This document shows, one piece after another, positions 28,122 to 36,955 of a DNA stretch of 64,000 nucleotides. The notes beneath the pieces were generated by a model. It was given only the letters and a program-made list of their open reading frames with translations, ran no database searches and was not told the origin of the DNA. This DNA comes from Nostoc sp. TCL240-02. Its GTDB lineage: Bacteria > Cyanobacteriota > Cyanobacteriia > Cyanobacteriales > Nostocaceae. Where the stretch lies: contig NZ_CP040094.1 of the NCBI RefSeq assembly GCF_013343235.1, forward strand, positions 744,501 to 808,500, given 5' to 3'. The first letter of the stretch is position 1; each line of letters begins with the position of its first letter. The position numbers and the translations under genes are program-made.

Positions 28122-29564
28122 ATGAGTAATCAAAGCATTACAACAAATAAATTCAGTGAAGTACCTTTGGATTTACGTGCATCTGCATCTGTAAGGGTAC
28201 GCAAAGGTTCATGGTGGTTGAGATTAATAACATTGTTTCTGGTAGACTATACCCTTTTATCCTTAGCTTGGATTTTTGCTGGATACAAATCTTTTTATGA
28301 TAATTTTTCTTGGGATCTACCTAGTCATTACTTACCGATTTTAATAACTATTGGTATTCAAATAGGATCGCTAGCTATAGAAGGTATTTATAGAGAAGGT
28401 CAAAAACGCTATGACTATTTAAACATTATTAAATCGCTAAGTTTTGCTCATGGATTAATAATCTTTGCTTGTTTTTTGTATCAACCAGTTGTTGATATTA
28501 CACGCCCAAAATTAATATTGTTATCTTGGTTTTTAAGTATATTATTTATTTGCATTGGGAGATATAGTGTAAATATTACTTTGGAATATCTCCGTAAGCA
28601 GAAAAAAATAGTTCGTTCTTCTATTTTCATTATTTGTGATCCTCAAGACCATGAGCAGATTGCTAGCTTTATTAAAAAAGAAAAGCATTATATTGTATCT
28701 GGAACTGCTCATGCTAATTCATTAGACAGATATCAGCGTCAAAAAACATTGAATCAACTTAATGAATTAGGTGTAACAGAGGTTTTTATTTCTTGGGATG
28801 CTCTCAAAAATAGAATGTTTTTATGCTGGTTATTTCAAGCATCTGGTATTCAAGTACATATTTTACCGATGGAATTAAAACCAATTTATAAAAACGTAGA
28901 ATTTAATAAAATAGGAGGAATGCCTTGCCTGAGCTTGGATTGCCCGATAATTACAGGTAAAGATTTTTGGATAAAGCGTAGTTGTGATTTCTGTTTCGCG
29001 ACTTTATTTGTAATGTTATCATTCCCTATTTATATAGCTATAGCTATAGCTATCAAACTCGACTCTCCTGGCACTGTATTTTACAGGCAAACCCGTATAG
29101 GTCTACATGGGCAACAATTTAAAGTATGGAAATTCAGAACGATGAGGTCTGATGCAGAAAAATTACAGAAAGAATTAGAAGCTTTAAATGAAACTAAAGA
29201 TGGGATTATCTTTAAAATTAAAGATGACCCTCGTATTACTCGTGTTGGGAAATTTCTTCGACGTTATAGTTTAGATGAATTACCTCAACTTTTTAACGTT
29301 ATCCTTGGAGAAATGAGTATAGTAGGCCCTCGCCCGTTACCTACTAGAGATGTAGATAAGTTTTCTGAACATCATTTTATTCGACATGAAGTTTTGCCTG
29401 GTATTACAGGTCTTTGGCAAGTCTCAGGTCGCTCGGACATTGTAGATTTTGAACAAGTGATAAATCTGGATCTTAACTATATTGAAAATTGGTCTCTTGG
29501 ATTGGACTTTGAAATTTTGATCAAAACAGTTATGGTGGTTTTGAAAAAAGAAGGTGCCTACTAA
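28122..29564 (+). CDS. Polyprenyl-phosphate sugar-phosphate transferase (WbaP/WcaJ-like)
   Basis: A 480-residue initiating enzyme that transfers a sugar phosphate to undecaprenyl phosphate at the cytoplasmic membrane, starting exopolysaccharide repeat-unit synthesis. It has four or five N-terminal membrane segments (about residues 30-170), a central Rossmann-like CoA-binding-type domain, another membrane segment (FATLFVMLSFPIYIAIAIAI), then the catalytic domain. Catalytic motifs are FYRQTRIGLHGQQFKVWKFRTM, DELPQLFNVILGEMSIVGPRP and PGITGLWQVSGRS. ATG 28122 is preferred over an in-frame GTG at 28110. It begins the exopolysaccharide gene series. Confidence 0.93.
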   Translation: MSNQSITTNKFSEVPLDLRASASVRVRKGSWWLRLITLFLVDYTLLSLAWIFAGYKSFYDNFSWDLPSHYLPILITIGIQIGSLAIEGIYREGQKRYDYLNIIKSLSFAHGLIIFACFLYQPVVDITRPKLILLSWFLSILFICIGRYSVNITLEYLRKQKKIVRSSIFIICDPQDHEQIASFIKKEKHYIVSGTAHANSLDRYQRQKTLNQLNELGVTEVFISWDALKNRMFLCWLFQASGIQVHILPMELKPIYKNVEFNKIGGMPCLSLDCPIITGKDFWIKRSCDFCFATLFVMLSFPIYIAIAIAIKLDSPGTVFYRQTRIGLHGQQFKVWKFRTMRSDAEKLQKELEALNETKDGIIFKIKDDPRITRVGKFLRRYSLDELPQLFNVILGEMSIVGPRPLPTRDVDKFSEHHFIRHEVLPGITGLWQVSGRSDIVDFEQVINLDLNYIENWSLGLDFEILIKTVMVVLKKEGAY

Positions 29565-30046
29565 GCTGTAAATTTGCTCGATTTTCTCAATTTTTCTTGA
29601 AGGCATCAATATTCATCGTAAAACCTTAGTGATCCGGCAGTTTTATTTTAATAAAACTCAACGATAAGCCTTAATATGGAAATTTTTTTTGCTACCAAAC
29701 TAGGTTTTTTGCCGGATCAAGAAAACCTAGTTACTAATTGAAAACCTAGTTACTAATTTTGGATAAGTTGAGCTAAGGTCAAACAGAAAAACAAAACTAG
29801 AAAAGACAGTAAGAACTATAATGGTTACGTGTTGATATGATTATTGCAACTTGCAGTGTAATTTTTTGCGGATCAAAGTGAGATTTTTCTAGTTTTGTAA
29901 CAGTCTGAAAGTATAAAAATTTATGCATGGAATCAAGTATAAAAACTTCTGAAGATATATCCATATATATCCAAAAATATCAGTTTATGAAATACATGGG
30001 TATTTAGTGATTTAAAACGAATTAGGCTGAATTAATAATTTTAAGA
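29565..30046. other. Intergenic region with a structured element
   Basis: This 482-bp gap in the polysaccharide locus contains the hairpin-rich element annotated at 29630-29751 and a long AT-rich leader before the flippase gene. The gap is unusually large for same-strand pathway genes, so an internal promoter or regulatory leader is likely. Confidence 0.55.
29630..29751 (+). promoter_or_regulatory. Candidate structured RNA element upstream of the flippase gene
   Basis: TGATCCGGCA (29630-29639) is exactly complementary to TGCCGGATCA (29710-29719). The latter lies in the loop of a second hairpin made by AACTAGGTTTT (29698-29708) and AAAACCTAGTT (29722-29732), so a pseudoknot-like or mutually exclusive pairing is possible. 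A second copy of AAAACCTAGTTACTAATT at 29741-29758 offers an alternative partner. A perfect 7-bp hairpin GTTTTAT-TTTA-ATAAAAC sits at 29640-29657. Known riboswitch cores were not recognised. It could also be a small mobile repeat. Confidence 0.45.
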
Positions 30047-31480
30047 ATGGCAGAAAAGTACAAATTTATAAGTAATTCCTTATCAATGATAGTCAATCGT
30101 TTAGCACAAAGCATTACGGCCTTTGTGTTAACCGCTGCTATTGCTCGAACTTTAGGAGCTGAGGCTTTAGGGCAGTATTTACTAGCCTATAGCTACTATT
30201 TTATCTTTGTGGGCATTGCTTCACAGGGGCTAAAGACATTGTTCACTAGAGAACTAGCACGTGAGCCAGAAAAAACACCAGTTTACTTAATGAGTGGTAC
30301 CTGGTTGCAGTTAATATTTAGTTTCTTCAGTTATGGGGCATTAGTAATTGTAGTTTTTTTACTTCCCTATAGTTCTACAACCTCTACTCTTTGCTACATA
30401 ATGGGTTTAACGATCATTCCCTTTGCACTTTCCAACATAACGGAGGCAGTTTTTCAAGCTCAAGAGAAGATGCATCTTATTGCCATAGCTACAGTTCCAG
30501 TGTATGTAATACGCCTAATAATAATGATTTGGGCGATGCAACTAAAATACGGAATTGGATATTTGGGAGCGATCCTATTTTTTTCAGAAACACTAATTCT
30601 AATAATTGAATGGATTTTTATCAGACGATTAGTCAAAATCCAATTGCAGATTGATGGAAACTTTGTAATTAATACAATCAAAAGTGCGCGTACATTTTTT
30701 GCTATTGAAGCAATATCTGTAGTCACTGGACGAATTCAAATTTTGATTCTTTCATTGTTAGGAAATGAGTTTTTAGTAGGTCTATTTGGTGGAATAGCAC
30801 AATTACTACAACCATTTTCGATTATTGCTAACAGTATGATTTTAGCAATGTTTCCAAGATTTTCAAAGGCAGTAGACCAAGGAAGGGAAAAACAGAAGCA
30901 GACCACAGAAACTATTATTGAAATCCTACTAATTATGGCATTGCCATTATTTTTGGGATTGTTATTTTTTGGCAAAGATTTGCTAATTTTTGTCTATGAT
31001 TCTAGCTTTGCTCAAGCAAATATAGCCCTTCGCCTAAGTGCTATATCACTGGTTTTTTTGCCCTTCATCCGCTCACTTTCATATCTGCTGGTAGCCAATG
31101 GTTTTGAGATAGTTAACCTGCGTGAAGTGGTCATTACTACTATATTCGGAAGCTTGGGAGGTGTTGTATTAGTTTCCCGATATCAGTTACTAGGTGCAGC
31201 TTTAATGGTATTGTTAATGACTATTCTGGGTTTTAGCCAGTATATTTATTTCACCTGTACTCGCTTATTTTCATTAAATTTATGGCGAATTATGCGACGA
31301 CCATTGATAATAAGTATTTTAATGTTACCCATATTTATATTATTGCAAAAAATTAATTTGGACTTTGTATTCACTTTACTTATTGCAACTTTTACCTATG
31401 GTTTATTTGTGATTTACCTAGGTATTCGTGCGTTTGGTGGGTTTCGTTTTTTATGGATGAAACTTTTAGGAGAACATTAA
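30047..31480 (+). CDS. Polysaccharide flippase (Wzx-like, MOP superfamily)
   Basis: A 477-residue polytopic membrane protein with 12-14 predicted segments that would flip the lipid-linked repeat unit to the periplasm. The N-terminus (NSLSMIVNRLAQSITAFVLTAAIARTLGAEALGQYLLAYSYY) is typical of Polysacc_synt proteins, as are the repeated pairs of hydrophobic helices, for example IQILILSLLGNEFLVGLFGG and LLIMALPLFLGLLFFG. It lies between the priming transferase and the first GT4 gene. The substrate is inferred from the locus. Confidence 0.88.
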   Translation: MAEKYKFISNSLSMIVNRLAQSITAFVLTAAIARTLGAEALGQYLLAYSYYFIFVGIASQGLKTLFTRELAREPEKTPVYLMSGTWLQLIFSFFSYGALVIVVFLLPYSSTTSTLCYIMGLTIIPFALSNITEAVFQAQEKMHLIAIATVPVYVIRLIIMIWAMQLKYGIGYLGAILFFSETLILIIEWIFIRRLVKIQLQIDGNFVINTIKSARTFFAIEAISVVTGRIQILILSLLGNEFLVGLFGGIAQLLQPFSIIANSMILAMFPRFSKAVDQGREKQKQTTETIIEILLIMALPLFLGLLFFGKDLLIFVYDSSFAQANIALRLSAISLVFLPFIRSLSYLLVANGFEIVNLREVVITTIFGSLGGVVLVSRYQLLGAALMVLLMTILGFSQYIYFTCTRLFSLNLWRIMRRPLIISILMLPIFILLQKINLDFVFTLLIATFTYGLFVIYLGIRAFGGFRFLWMKLLGEH

Positions 31481-31546
31481 TTGTTTAATCTAAAATTCTA
31501 CAGACAAACAATTCATGGTTTTATAAGGGAGAATATAATTTAAATT

Positions 31547-32644
31547 ATGATTAAAGTTGCCCTATTACATTTTGGCTTTGAAGACTACACCATTGAATTA
31601 GCAAATAGTCTGGCTAAATATGTTGATTTAACGCTAATTCAACCGAAAAAACTCTCAGATGTATGCGGTGATGCGTTTGATCCCAGTATTTGTGTCATTA
31701 GCTTTAACAAACCACGGATTCGCGACCCGCGTAATGTGTTGTCTATGAACGCTATGATGCGTATTATCAAAGATATACAGCCAGATGTTTTACATGTGCA
31801 AGAAACTAACGATCCTTGGTATGATTGGACGTTATTACTCAACAGGATGCCACCACTAGTAACAACCATCCACGATGTATTCCGTCACCCAGGAGATAAG
31901 GTGGCTGTATTTGGTTCAGAGTATACTCGGCGTATTGCCTTCTATCGTTCCCAACAATTGATTGTCCATACTCATCAACTAAAAAACATTTTAATTGAAC
32001 AATTTAATTTACCTGAAGGGCGAGTCAATGTTATCCCACATGGTGAACTTGGCAGTCTGTATCAGCGCCGGAGCAGTCGCAGTAATCAGCCTCGCGATCC
32101 AAATACATTGCTATTTTTTGGACGTATCTGGCCCTATAAAGGATTAAAATATTTGCTTGAGGCTATGCCCTTAATTGCCGACCGTATACCTGAAGTTAAA
32201 CTGATTATTGCTGGAAGGGGAGAAAATATCAAGCAGTATTTCCCTAATGGTTATGATGAGAACCGCTACGAGATTATCAATAGACTAATCCCTCTTGAAG
32301 AAGTAGGGAATCTATTTCAACGCAGCACAGTAACAGTTCTACCATATATCGAAGCATCTCAAAGTGGTGTAGCAGCTTTATCTTATGGAATGGGAACGCT
32401 GGTTGTAGCTTCTGATATAGGTGGATTGAGTGAGATAGTTCAGCATAAAAAAGATGGTTTGTTAGTTCTACCCCGTGATGTTCAAGCCCTAGCTGATACC
32501 ATCATTGGTTTATTAAGCGATCGCGACTTACAACAAAAAATGCGAACTGCGGCACTAGCTCGTTGCCAGCAAGATTTAAATTGGTCAAATATCGCTGCTC
32601 AAACTGTGGAGGTTTATCAAAAAGCCATGAAAACAATAAATTAG
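31547..32644 (+). CDS. Glycosyltransferase family 4
   Basis: A 365-residue GT-B fold glycosyltransferase, probably building the repeat unit on the cytoplasmic face. The C-terminal GT4 domain begins around LLFFGRIWPYKGLKYLLEAM. The donor-binding part contains EASQSGVAALSYGMGTLVVASDIGGLSEIV, where the usual E-x7-E glutamates are partly replaced. The N-terminal domain includes DVLHVQETNDPWYDW and TTIHDVFRHPGD. Sugar specificity cannot be read from the sequence. It is 66 bp after the flippase gene. Confidence 0.88.
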   Translation: MIKVALLHFGFEDYTIELANSLAKYVDLTLIQPKKLSDVCGDAFDPSICVISFNKPRIRDPRNVLSMNAMMRIIKDIQPDVLHVQETNDPWYDWTLLLNRMPPLVTTIHDVFRHPGDKVAVFGSEYTRRIAFYRSQQLIVHTHQLKNILIEQFNLPEGRVNVIPHGELGSLYQRRSSRSNQPRDPNTLLFFGRIWPYKGLKYLLEAMPLIADRIPEVKLIIAGRGENIKQYFPNGYDENRYEIINRLIPLEEVGNLFQRSTVTVLPYIEASQSGVAALSYGMGTLVVASDIGGLSEIVQHKKDGLLVLPRDVQALADTIIGLLSDRDLQQKMRTAALARCQQDLNWSNIAAQTVEVYQKAMKTIN

Positions 32645-32792
32645 TAAAATTCTACTCACTAAATTGGCATTTAACAAACATAATAATGACTCATCTCACA
32701 AACAAAGTATTTGCCCAACTAAACTGAAACTAGCAACTACTAATCTCTAACTTGCTTAATATATTTTCTCTATGCATACATAATTATAAAAA

Positions 32793-34028
32793 ATGAGGAA
32801 ATTTTTAATTTCTGCTGAACAAATATTTACATTTACTTCCTTGATGCTATATTCAGGAACCCCGCTAGATGGTTTTTTGACTGATGGCTTTACTGTAAAA
32901 GAAGGAGATAGAATTATATTTCGATTACTTTATACTCTTACATATATAGTCAGCCTTTCATTGATTGCTCTACGTTGGAAGAAAGTTACTTATGCTTTTA
33001 GCAAAGATAAGTTTATTTGGTTGCTGATTGGAGTTTCTGCACTTTCTATTTTTTGGTCTTTAGATCCAGACATTACCGTACGTCGCGTCATTGGTCTGTC
33101 AGGAACAACTATCTTTGGACTTTATTTAGCTTCACGCTACACCTTAAAACAGCAGCTAAATCTATGTGCATATATGCTTGCCGTCTCAATAGTAATGTGT
33201 TTATTATTTGTTATATTTTTACCACAAATTGGAATCGATCCTGCATTTAATAGTTGGAGAGGAATATTCCCAAGCAAGAATGTTCTGGGCAAGAGATTTG
33301 TACTTAGTGCAGCAATATTTTTATTCCTTGCCATTACTGGTAAAGAAAATCGTTTGGTTTTATGGCTTGGCTATATTACTTCTGGAGTACTTATATTATT
33401 ATCCCAATCAGCAACATCACTATTGAATTTTATAATCATCACAGTAGCTTTTATTGTGTATTGTCGAATTTTACATTTAGAATACAAAGTATTTATACCT
33501 GTTATGACGTTTATATCAACATTGAGTATAGCTTTTTATTACTGGTTCATCTCACAAGGTGATTCGATTTTAGGCTTAGTAGGTAAAGACGCAACACTCA
33601 CCGGACGCGCAGAATTATGGCCTGTTGTATTAGAGATGATTGGAAAAAAACCATGGTTAGGATATGGCTATGGAGTATTCTGGGAGAAGAGTAGTGAATC
33701 TTCTATTGTTTTACAAACGGTACAATGGGACGCTCCTAATGCTCATAATGGATTTCTGGATCTTTGGCTATCATTGGGTCTATTAGGATTCTTGGTTTTT
33801 ATAATTGGGTTCGTTATTAATTTATTTAAAGCGATATATTTAATCCGGCGGAATCAAACATCCGAAAGTATATGGCTCTTAGTTTATCTTACATTTATGA
33901 TTCTTTCAAATCTAACTGAAAGTACATTGCTAGTTCAAAATAGTATGGAATGGGTACTTTATGTAGCAGCGATATTGTCAAGTCAACTTTACTACGCACG
34001 CGAATCTCTAAAACTAGAATCAATATAG
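32793..34028 (+). CDS. O-antigen ligase/polymerase-like membrane protein (Wzy-like)
   Basis: A 411-residue protein with about ten membrane segments and the Wzy_C-type region. A large periplasmic loop begins near GKDATLTGRAELWPVVLEMIGKKPWLGYGYGVFW, and APNAHNGFLDLWLSLGLLGF carries the conserved histidine of the O-antigen ligase family. Its place in a Wzx/Wzc locus points to repeat-unit polymerisation. Ligase or polymerase cannot be separated by sequence alone. Confidence 0.85.
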   Translation: MRKFLISAEQIFTFTSLMLYSGTPLDGFLTDGFTVKEGDRIIFRLLYTLTYIVSLSLIALRWKKVTYAFSKDKFIWLLIGVSALSIFWSLDPDITVRRVIGLSGTTIFGLYLASRYTLKQQLNLCAYMLAVSIVMCLLFVIFLPQIGIDPAFNSWRGIFPSKNVLGKRFVLSAAIFLFLAITGKENRLVLWLGYITSGVLILLSQSATSLLNFIIITVAFIVYCRILHLEYKVFIPVMTFISTLSIAFYYWFISQGDSILGLVGKDATLTGRAELWPVVLEMIGKKPWLGYGYGVFWEKSSESSIVLQTVQWDAPNAHNGFLDLWLSLGLLGFLVFIIGFVINLFKAIYLIRRNQTSESIWLLVYLTFMILSNLTESTLLVQNSMEWVLYVAAILSSQLYYARESLKLESI

Positions 34029-34363
34029 AGTTGTAGAGAAGATGGAGTGATTTAAATATAAATTTCTTGATTAATAAATTTTAACTCAAACAAAATATTT
34101 TTGTAAGTTTTACAAAAATTATGTACAGATAGAGTTAAATTCATAAAGCTGTAAACCAAGATATTTTTACCTCAAATTAACCAAAAAATAATCGTATTTT
34201 TATTGACAATATTTTAGGCGTAGATACTCTACTTACAGATGTACTAATATGTTGAAGTAAGTTAAGCATCGATTTGACTCAGAGAAAACCAAACAATAAA
34301 CTGTGATTATTTCGGTGATATATTAATCAAAGATATACCAAACTTATTTCAAAAGTACAGCCT
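34029..34363. other. AT-rich intergenic gap
   Basis: This 335-bp stretch separates two same-strand polysaccharide genes. It is AT-rich with no open frame. No terminator-like hairpin or known motif was found; a secondary promoter is possible. Confidence 0.4.
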
Positions 34364-35440
34364 ATGTCCCGAACTAATACTCTCAAGATTATCATGTTAG
34401 GTCCTAGTTTACTCCAGCAGGGTGGCATTTCTGGTTATGAGAAGCTTTTTTTAGAATATGCTCCTTCTGAAATTCAAATATGTCATATTATCACTCATGA
34501 GGACGGATCTATAGCACTGAAAACAATGGTGTTTTTGAAAGCTATATGGAAATTTATATGGATATTAAGAGCAGAAGAAGTTGATATTGTTCAACTTGAG
34601 ATTTCACAACGAGGCAGTGTTTTACGACAAGCAATTATGACACTTTTCGCTTGGCTATTTAACAAGCCGATAATTCTACACGCTCATGGTAGTCAATTTC
34701 ATCTTTTCTATGCTGGACTTACTAACTGGATACAGAAATTGCTAAGTTGGGTATTTTGTAAGTGTCAACGCTTAATTGTCTTATCGGAAAGTTGGAAAAG
34801 TTTCTACATAGAAAATCTTGGTCTTAAACCTGAACAAGTTGTAGTTTTTTACAATCCAGTAAAATTTCCTCCTGAAGTTCCATACCGTTCAGTTTCTGCA
34901 AAAGTTAACTTACTTTTTTTAGGACGAATTGGTCAACGGAAAGGAGCATTTGATTTGATCAAAGCTTTTTCTTTTTTGCCTACTGAATATAAAACCAGAT
35001 CAAGTCTGATTATGGCAGGAGATGGAGACATAGAAGAGGCACGCAATTTAATTACGACTTTAAACTTACAAAACTATATACAATTGCCTGGCTGGATAGG
35101 GTCAGATGAACGTGATATTCTTCTAAGTAAGGCAGATGTTTTTGTGTTGCCCTCTTATAACGAAGGTCTCCCACTAGCCATGCTAGAAGCAATGGCTTGG
35201 GAATTACCAGTCATAGTTACACCAGTAGGAGGCATACCTGAGATAGTTACTCAATCTGAAAATGGATTAATTGTTAATCCAGGAAGTGTTGAGCAGCTAT
35301 CAGATGCTATTAGGTCTTTGATTGAAAATGAGGATTTGAGGCTCTCTCTAGGATCTAAAGCGAGAAAAAGTGTTTTTCATCTTGATATCAAAAATCACTG
35401 GATTTCTTTTCTTGATTTATATCGTTCAGTGTTAAGTTGA
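34364..35440 (+). CDS. Glycosyltransferase family 4
   Basis: A 358-residue GT-B glycosyltransferase. The GT4 core is clear: LLFLGRIGQRKGAFDLIKAF, AGDGDIEEARNLI, and the nucleotide-sugar-binding motif SYNEGLPLAMLEAMAWELPVIVTPVGGIPEIV with the E-x7-E pair intact. The N-terminal acceptor domain has the typical IIMLGPSLLQQGGISGYEKLFL start and an ILHAHGSQF stretch. It lacks membrane segments. It is presumably cytoplasmic and adds a sugar of unknown type to the lipid-linked intermediate. Confidence 0.92.
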   Translation: MSRTNTLKIIMLGPSLLQQGGISGYEKLFLEYAPSEIQICHIITHEDGSIALKTMVFLKAIWKFIWILRAEEVDIVQLEISQRGSVLRQAIMTLFAWLFNKPIILHAHGSQFHLFYAGLTNWIQKLLSWVFCKCQRLIVLSESWKSFYIENLGLKPEQVVVFYNPVKFPPEVPYRSVSAKVNLLFLGRIGQRKGAFDLIKAFSFLPTEYKTRSSLIMAGDGDIEEARNLITTLNLQNYIQLPGWIGSDERDILLSKADVFVLPSYNEGLPLAMLEAMAWELPVIVTPVGGIPEIVTQSENGLIVNPGSVEQLSDAIRSLIENEDLRLSLGSKARKSVFHLDIKNHWISFLDLYRSVLS

Positions 35441-35602
35441 AATGATAAATCTAGCAACTGCAAAACAGAAAACTATAAAAATATAGACCTGCAGTTTATT
35501 CAGCCCAATTTCACCAGGTATGACTAAAATTTACCCAAAAAAGGCAGATTTTAGAATTGACAAGTCAGTGTTTTACTAAACTGATTAAGAGTTGAGATTA
35601 TT

Positions 35603-36796
35603 ATGGCATTACCCAAAAAAGTACTAATTATCGTTGAAAATCTGCCAGTTCCCTTTGATCGGCGGGTATGGATGGAAGCAACTACTTTGCAAAAAGCTGG
35701 GTATGAAGTGAGTGTAATTTCACCAACAGGTAATGGGTTTGAGAAATCTTACGAGATTATTGAGAAAATTCACATTTACCGTCATCCTCTACCACCAGAA
35801 GAAAGTTCTGTTCTTGGCTATCTTCGAGAGTATAGTTGGGCGATTAATTGGCAATTCCGTCTAGCTCAACGGGTATGGCGAGAGCGGGGTTTTGATGTTA
35901 TCCATATTTGTAATCCGCCGGATTTACTTTTTTTAGTAGCAGTATGGTTTAAATTATTTCATCGCATCTGGATTATCTTTGATCATCATGACCTTAGTCC
36001 GGAGATGTATGAAGCGAAGTATCAACGGCGGGATATTTTTTATCATGGATTATGCTGGGCTGAACGTTTGACCTATGCTACAGCAGACATAGTAATTTCA
36101 ACGAACGAGTCACACCGAGAGGTAGCTCTTACCCGTGGGCATAAGAAACCGGAGAAGGTCTTTGTAGTTCGTAGTGCGCCCGACCTTTCCCGTTTTCACC
36201 GAATGCCCCCAAATCCGAATTATCGTAGAGGTAAGAAGCACTTGATAGGATACATGGGTGTCATGGGTGAACCAGAGGGAATTGATTATCTTCTGAGAAT
36301 AGTATATTATATTACCCAGAAAAAAAATCGCCAAGATATTCACTTTATGTTAATTGGTAGTGGACCAGCAGCCGAAAAACTTAAAGTTTTATCCAGAGAG
36401 TTAGGAGTGAGTGAGTTTGTAGAATTTACAGGTTTTAAGCAAGGGGAGGAACTTTTAGAACGGCTTTCCAGTTGTGACGTTTGTGTAGAACCCTCCCCAA
36501 CATCTGCTTATAACGAAAACTGCACCATGAATAAAATCCTCGAATACATGGCGATGGGAAAAGCAATTGTCCAGTTTGATTTGCGAGAGGGAAGACGTTC
36601 TGCCCAGGAAGCATCTCTTTATGCCAAGCCTAATGATGAGGTTGAATTTGCAGAGAAAATTCTAGAGCTTCTAGATTTTCCTGAACTTAGAGAAAAGATA
36701 GGAGCCGAGGGACGACTGAGAATGGAGAAGATTCTTGAATGGCAATATCAAGCTCCAAAATTGTTAGAGGCTTATGATAAGATTTGGCAAAGCTAG
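35603..36796 (+). CDS. Glycosyltransferase family 4 (WcaI/WsaF-like)
   Basis: A 397-residue glycosyltransferase. The N-terminus KKVLIIVENLPVPFDRRVWMEATTLQKAGYEVSVISP and the IIFDHHDLSPEMYEAKY stretch identify a GT4 subgroup common in exopolysaccharide loci. The C-terminal domain contains GYMGVMGEPEGIDYLLR and PSPTSAYNENCTMNKILEYMAMGKAIVQFD. It is soluble and probably acts on the growing repeat unit. It is 162 bp downstream of the previous GT4 gene. Confidence 0.9.
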   Translation: MALPKKVLIIVENLPVPFDRRVWMEATTLQKAGYEVSVISPTGNGFEKSYEIIEKIHIYRHPLPPEESSVLGYLREYSWAINWQFRLAQRVWRERGFDVIHICNPPDLLFLVAVWFKLFHRIWIIFDHHDLSPEMYEAKYQRRDIFYHGLCWAERLTYATADIVISTNESHREVALTRGHKKPEKVFVVRSAPDLSRFHRMPPNPNYRRGKKHLIGYMGVMGEPEGIDYLLRIVYYITQKKNRQDIHFMLIGSGPAAEKLKVLSRELGVSEFVEFTGFKQGEELLERLSSCDVCVEPSPTSAYNENCTMNKILEYMAMGKAIVQFDLREGRRSAQEASLYAKPNDEVEFAEKILELLDFPELREKIGAEGRLRMEKILEWQYQAPKLLEAYDKIWQS

Positions 36797-36955
36797 TTGG
36801 CACTATTGTGCGACAATGGGAACTAAATTTATAACTTAGATAGTCTATACTATTGTCATATTGTCAAATCGCATCATTCTTGTCAATTGCAGTGGTTTGT
36901 GCATTCTCTAAGTCTTTTTTAGTTTCTTACTTAATATCTGTATTTGGGAAGATTT

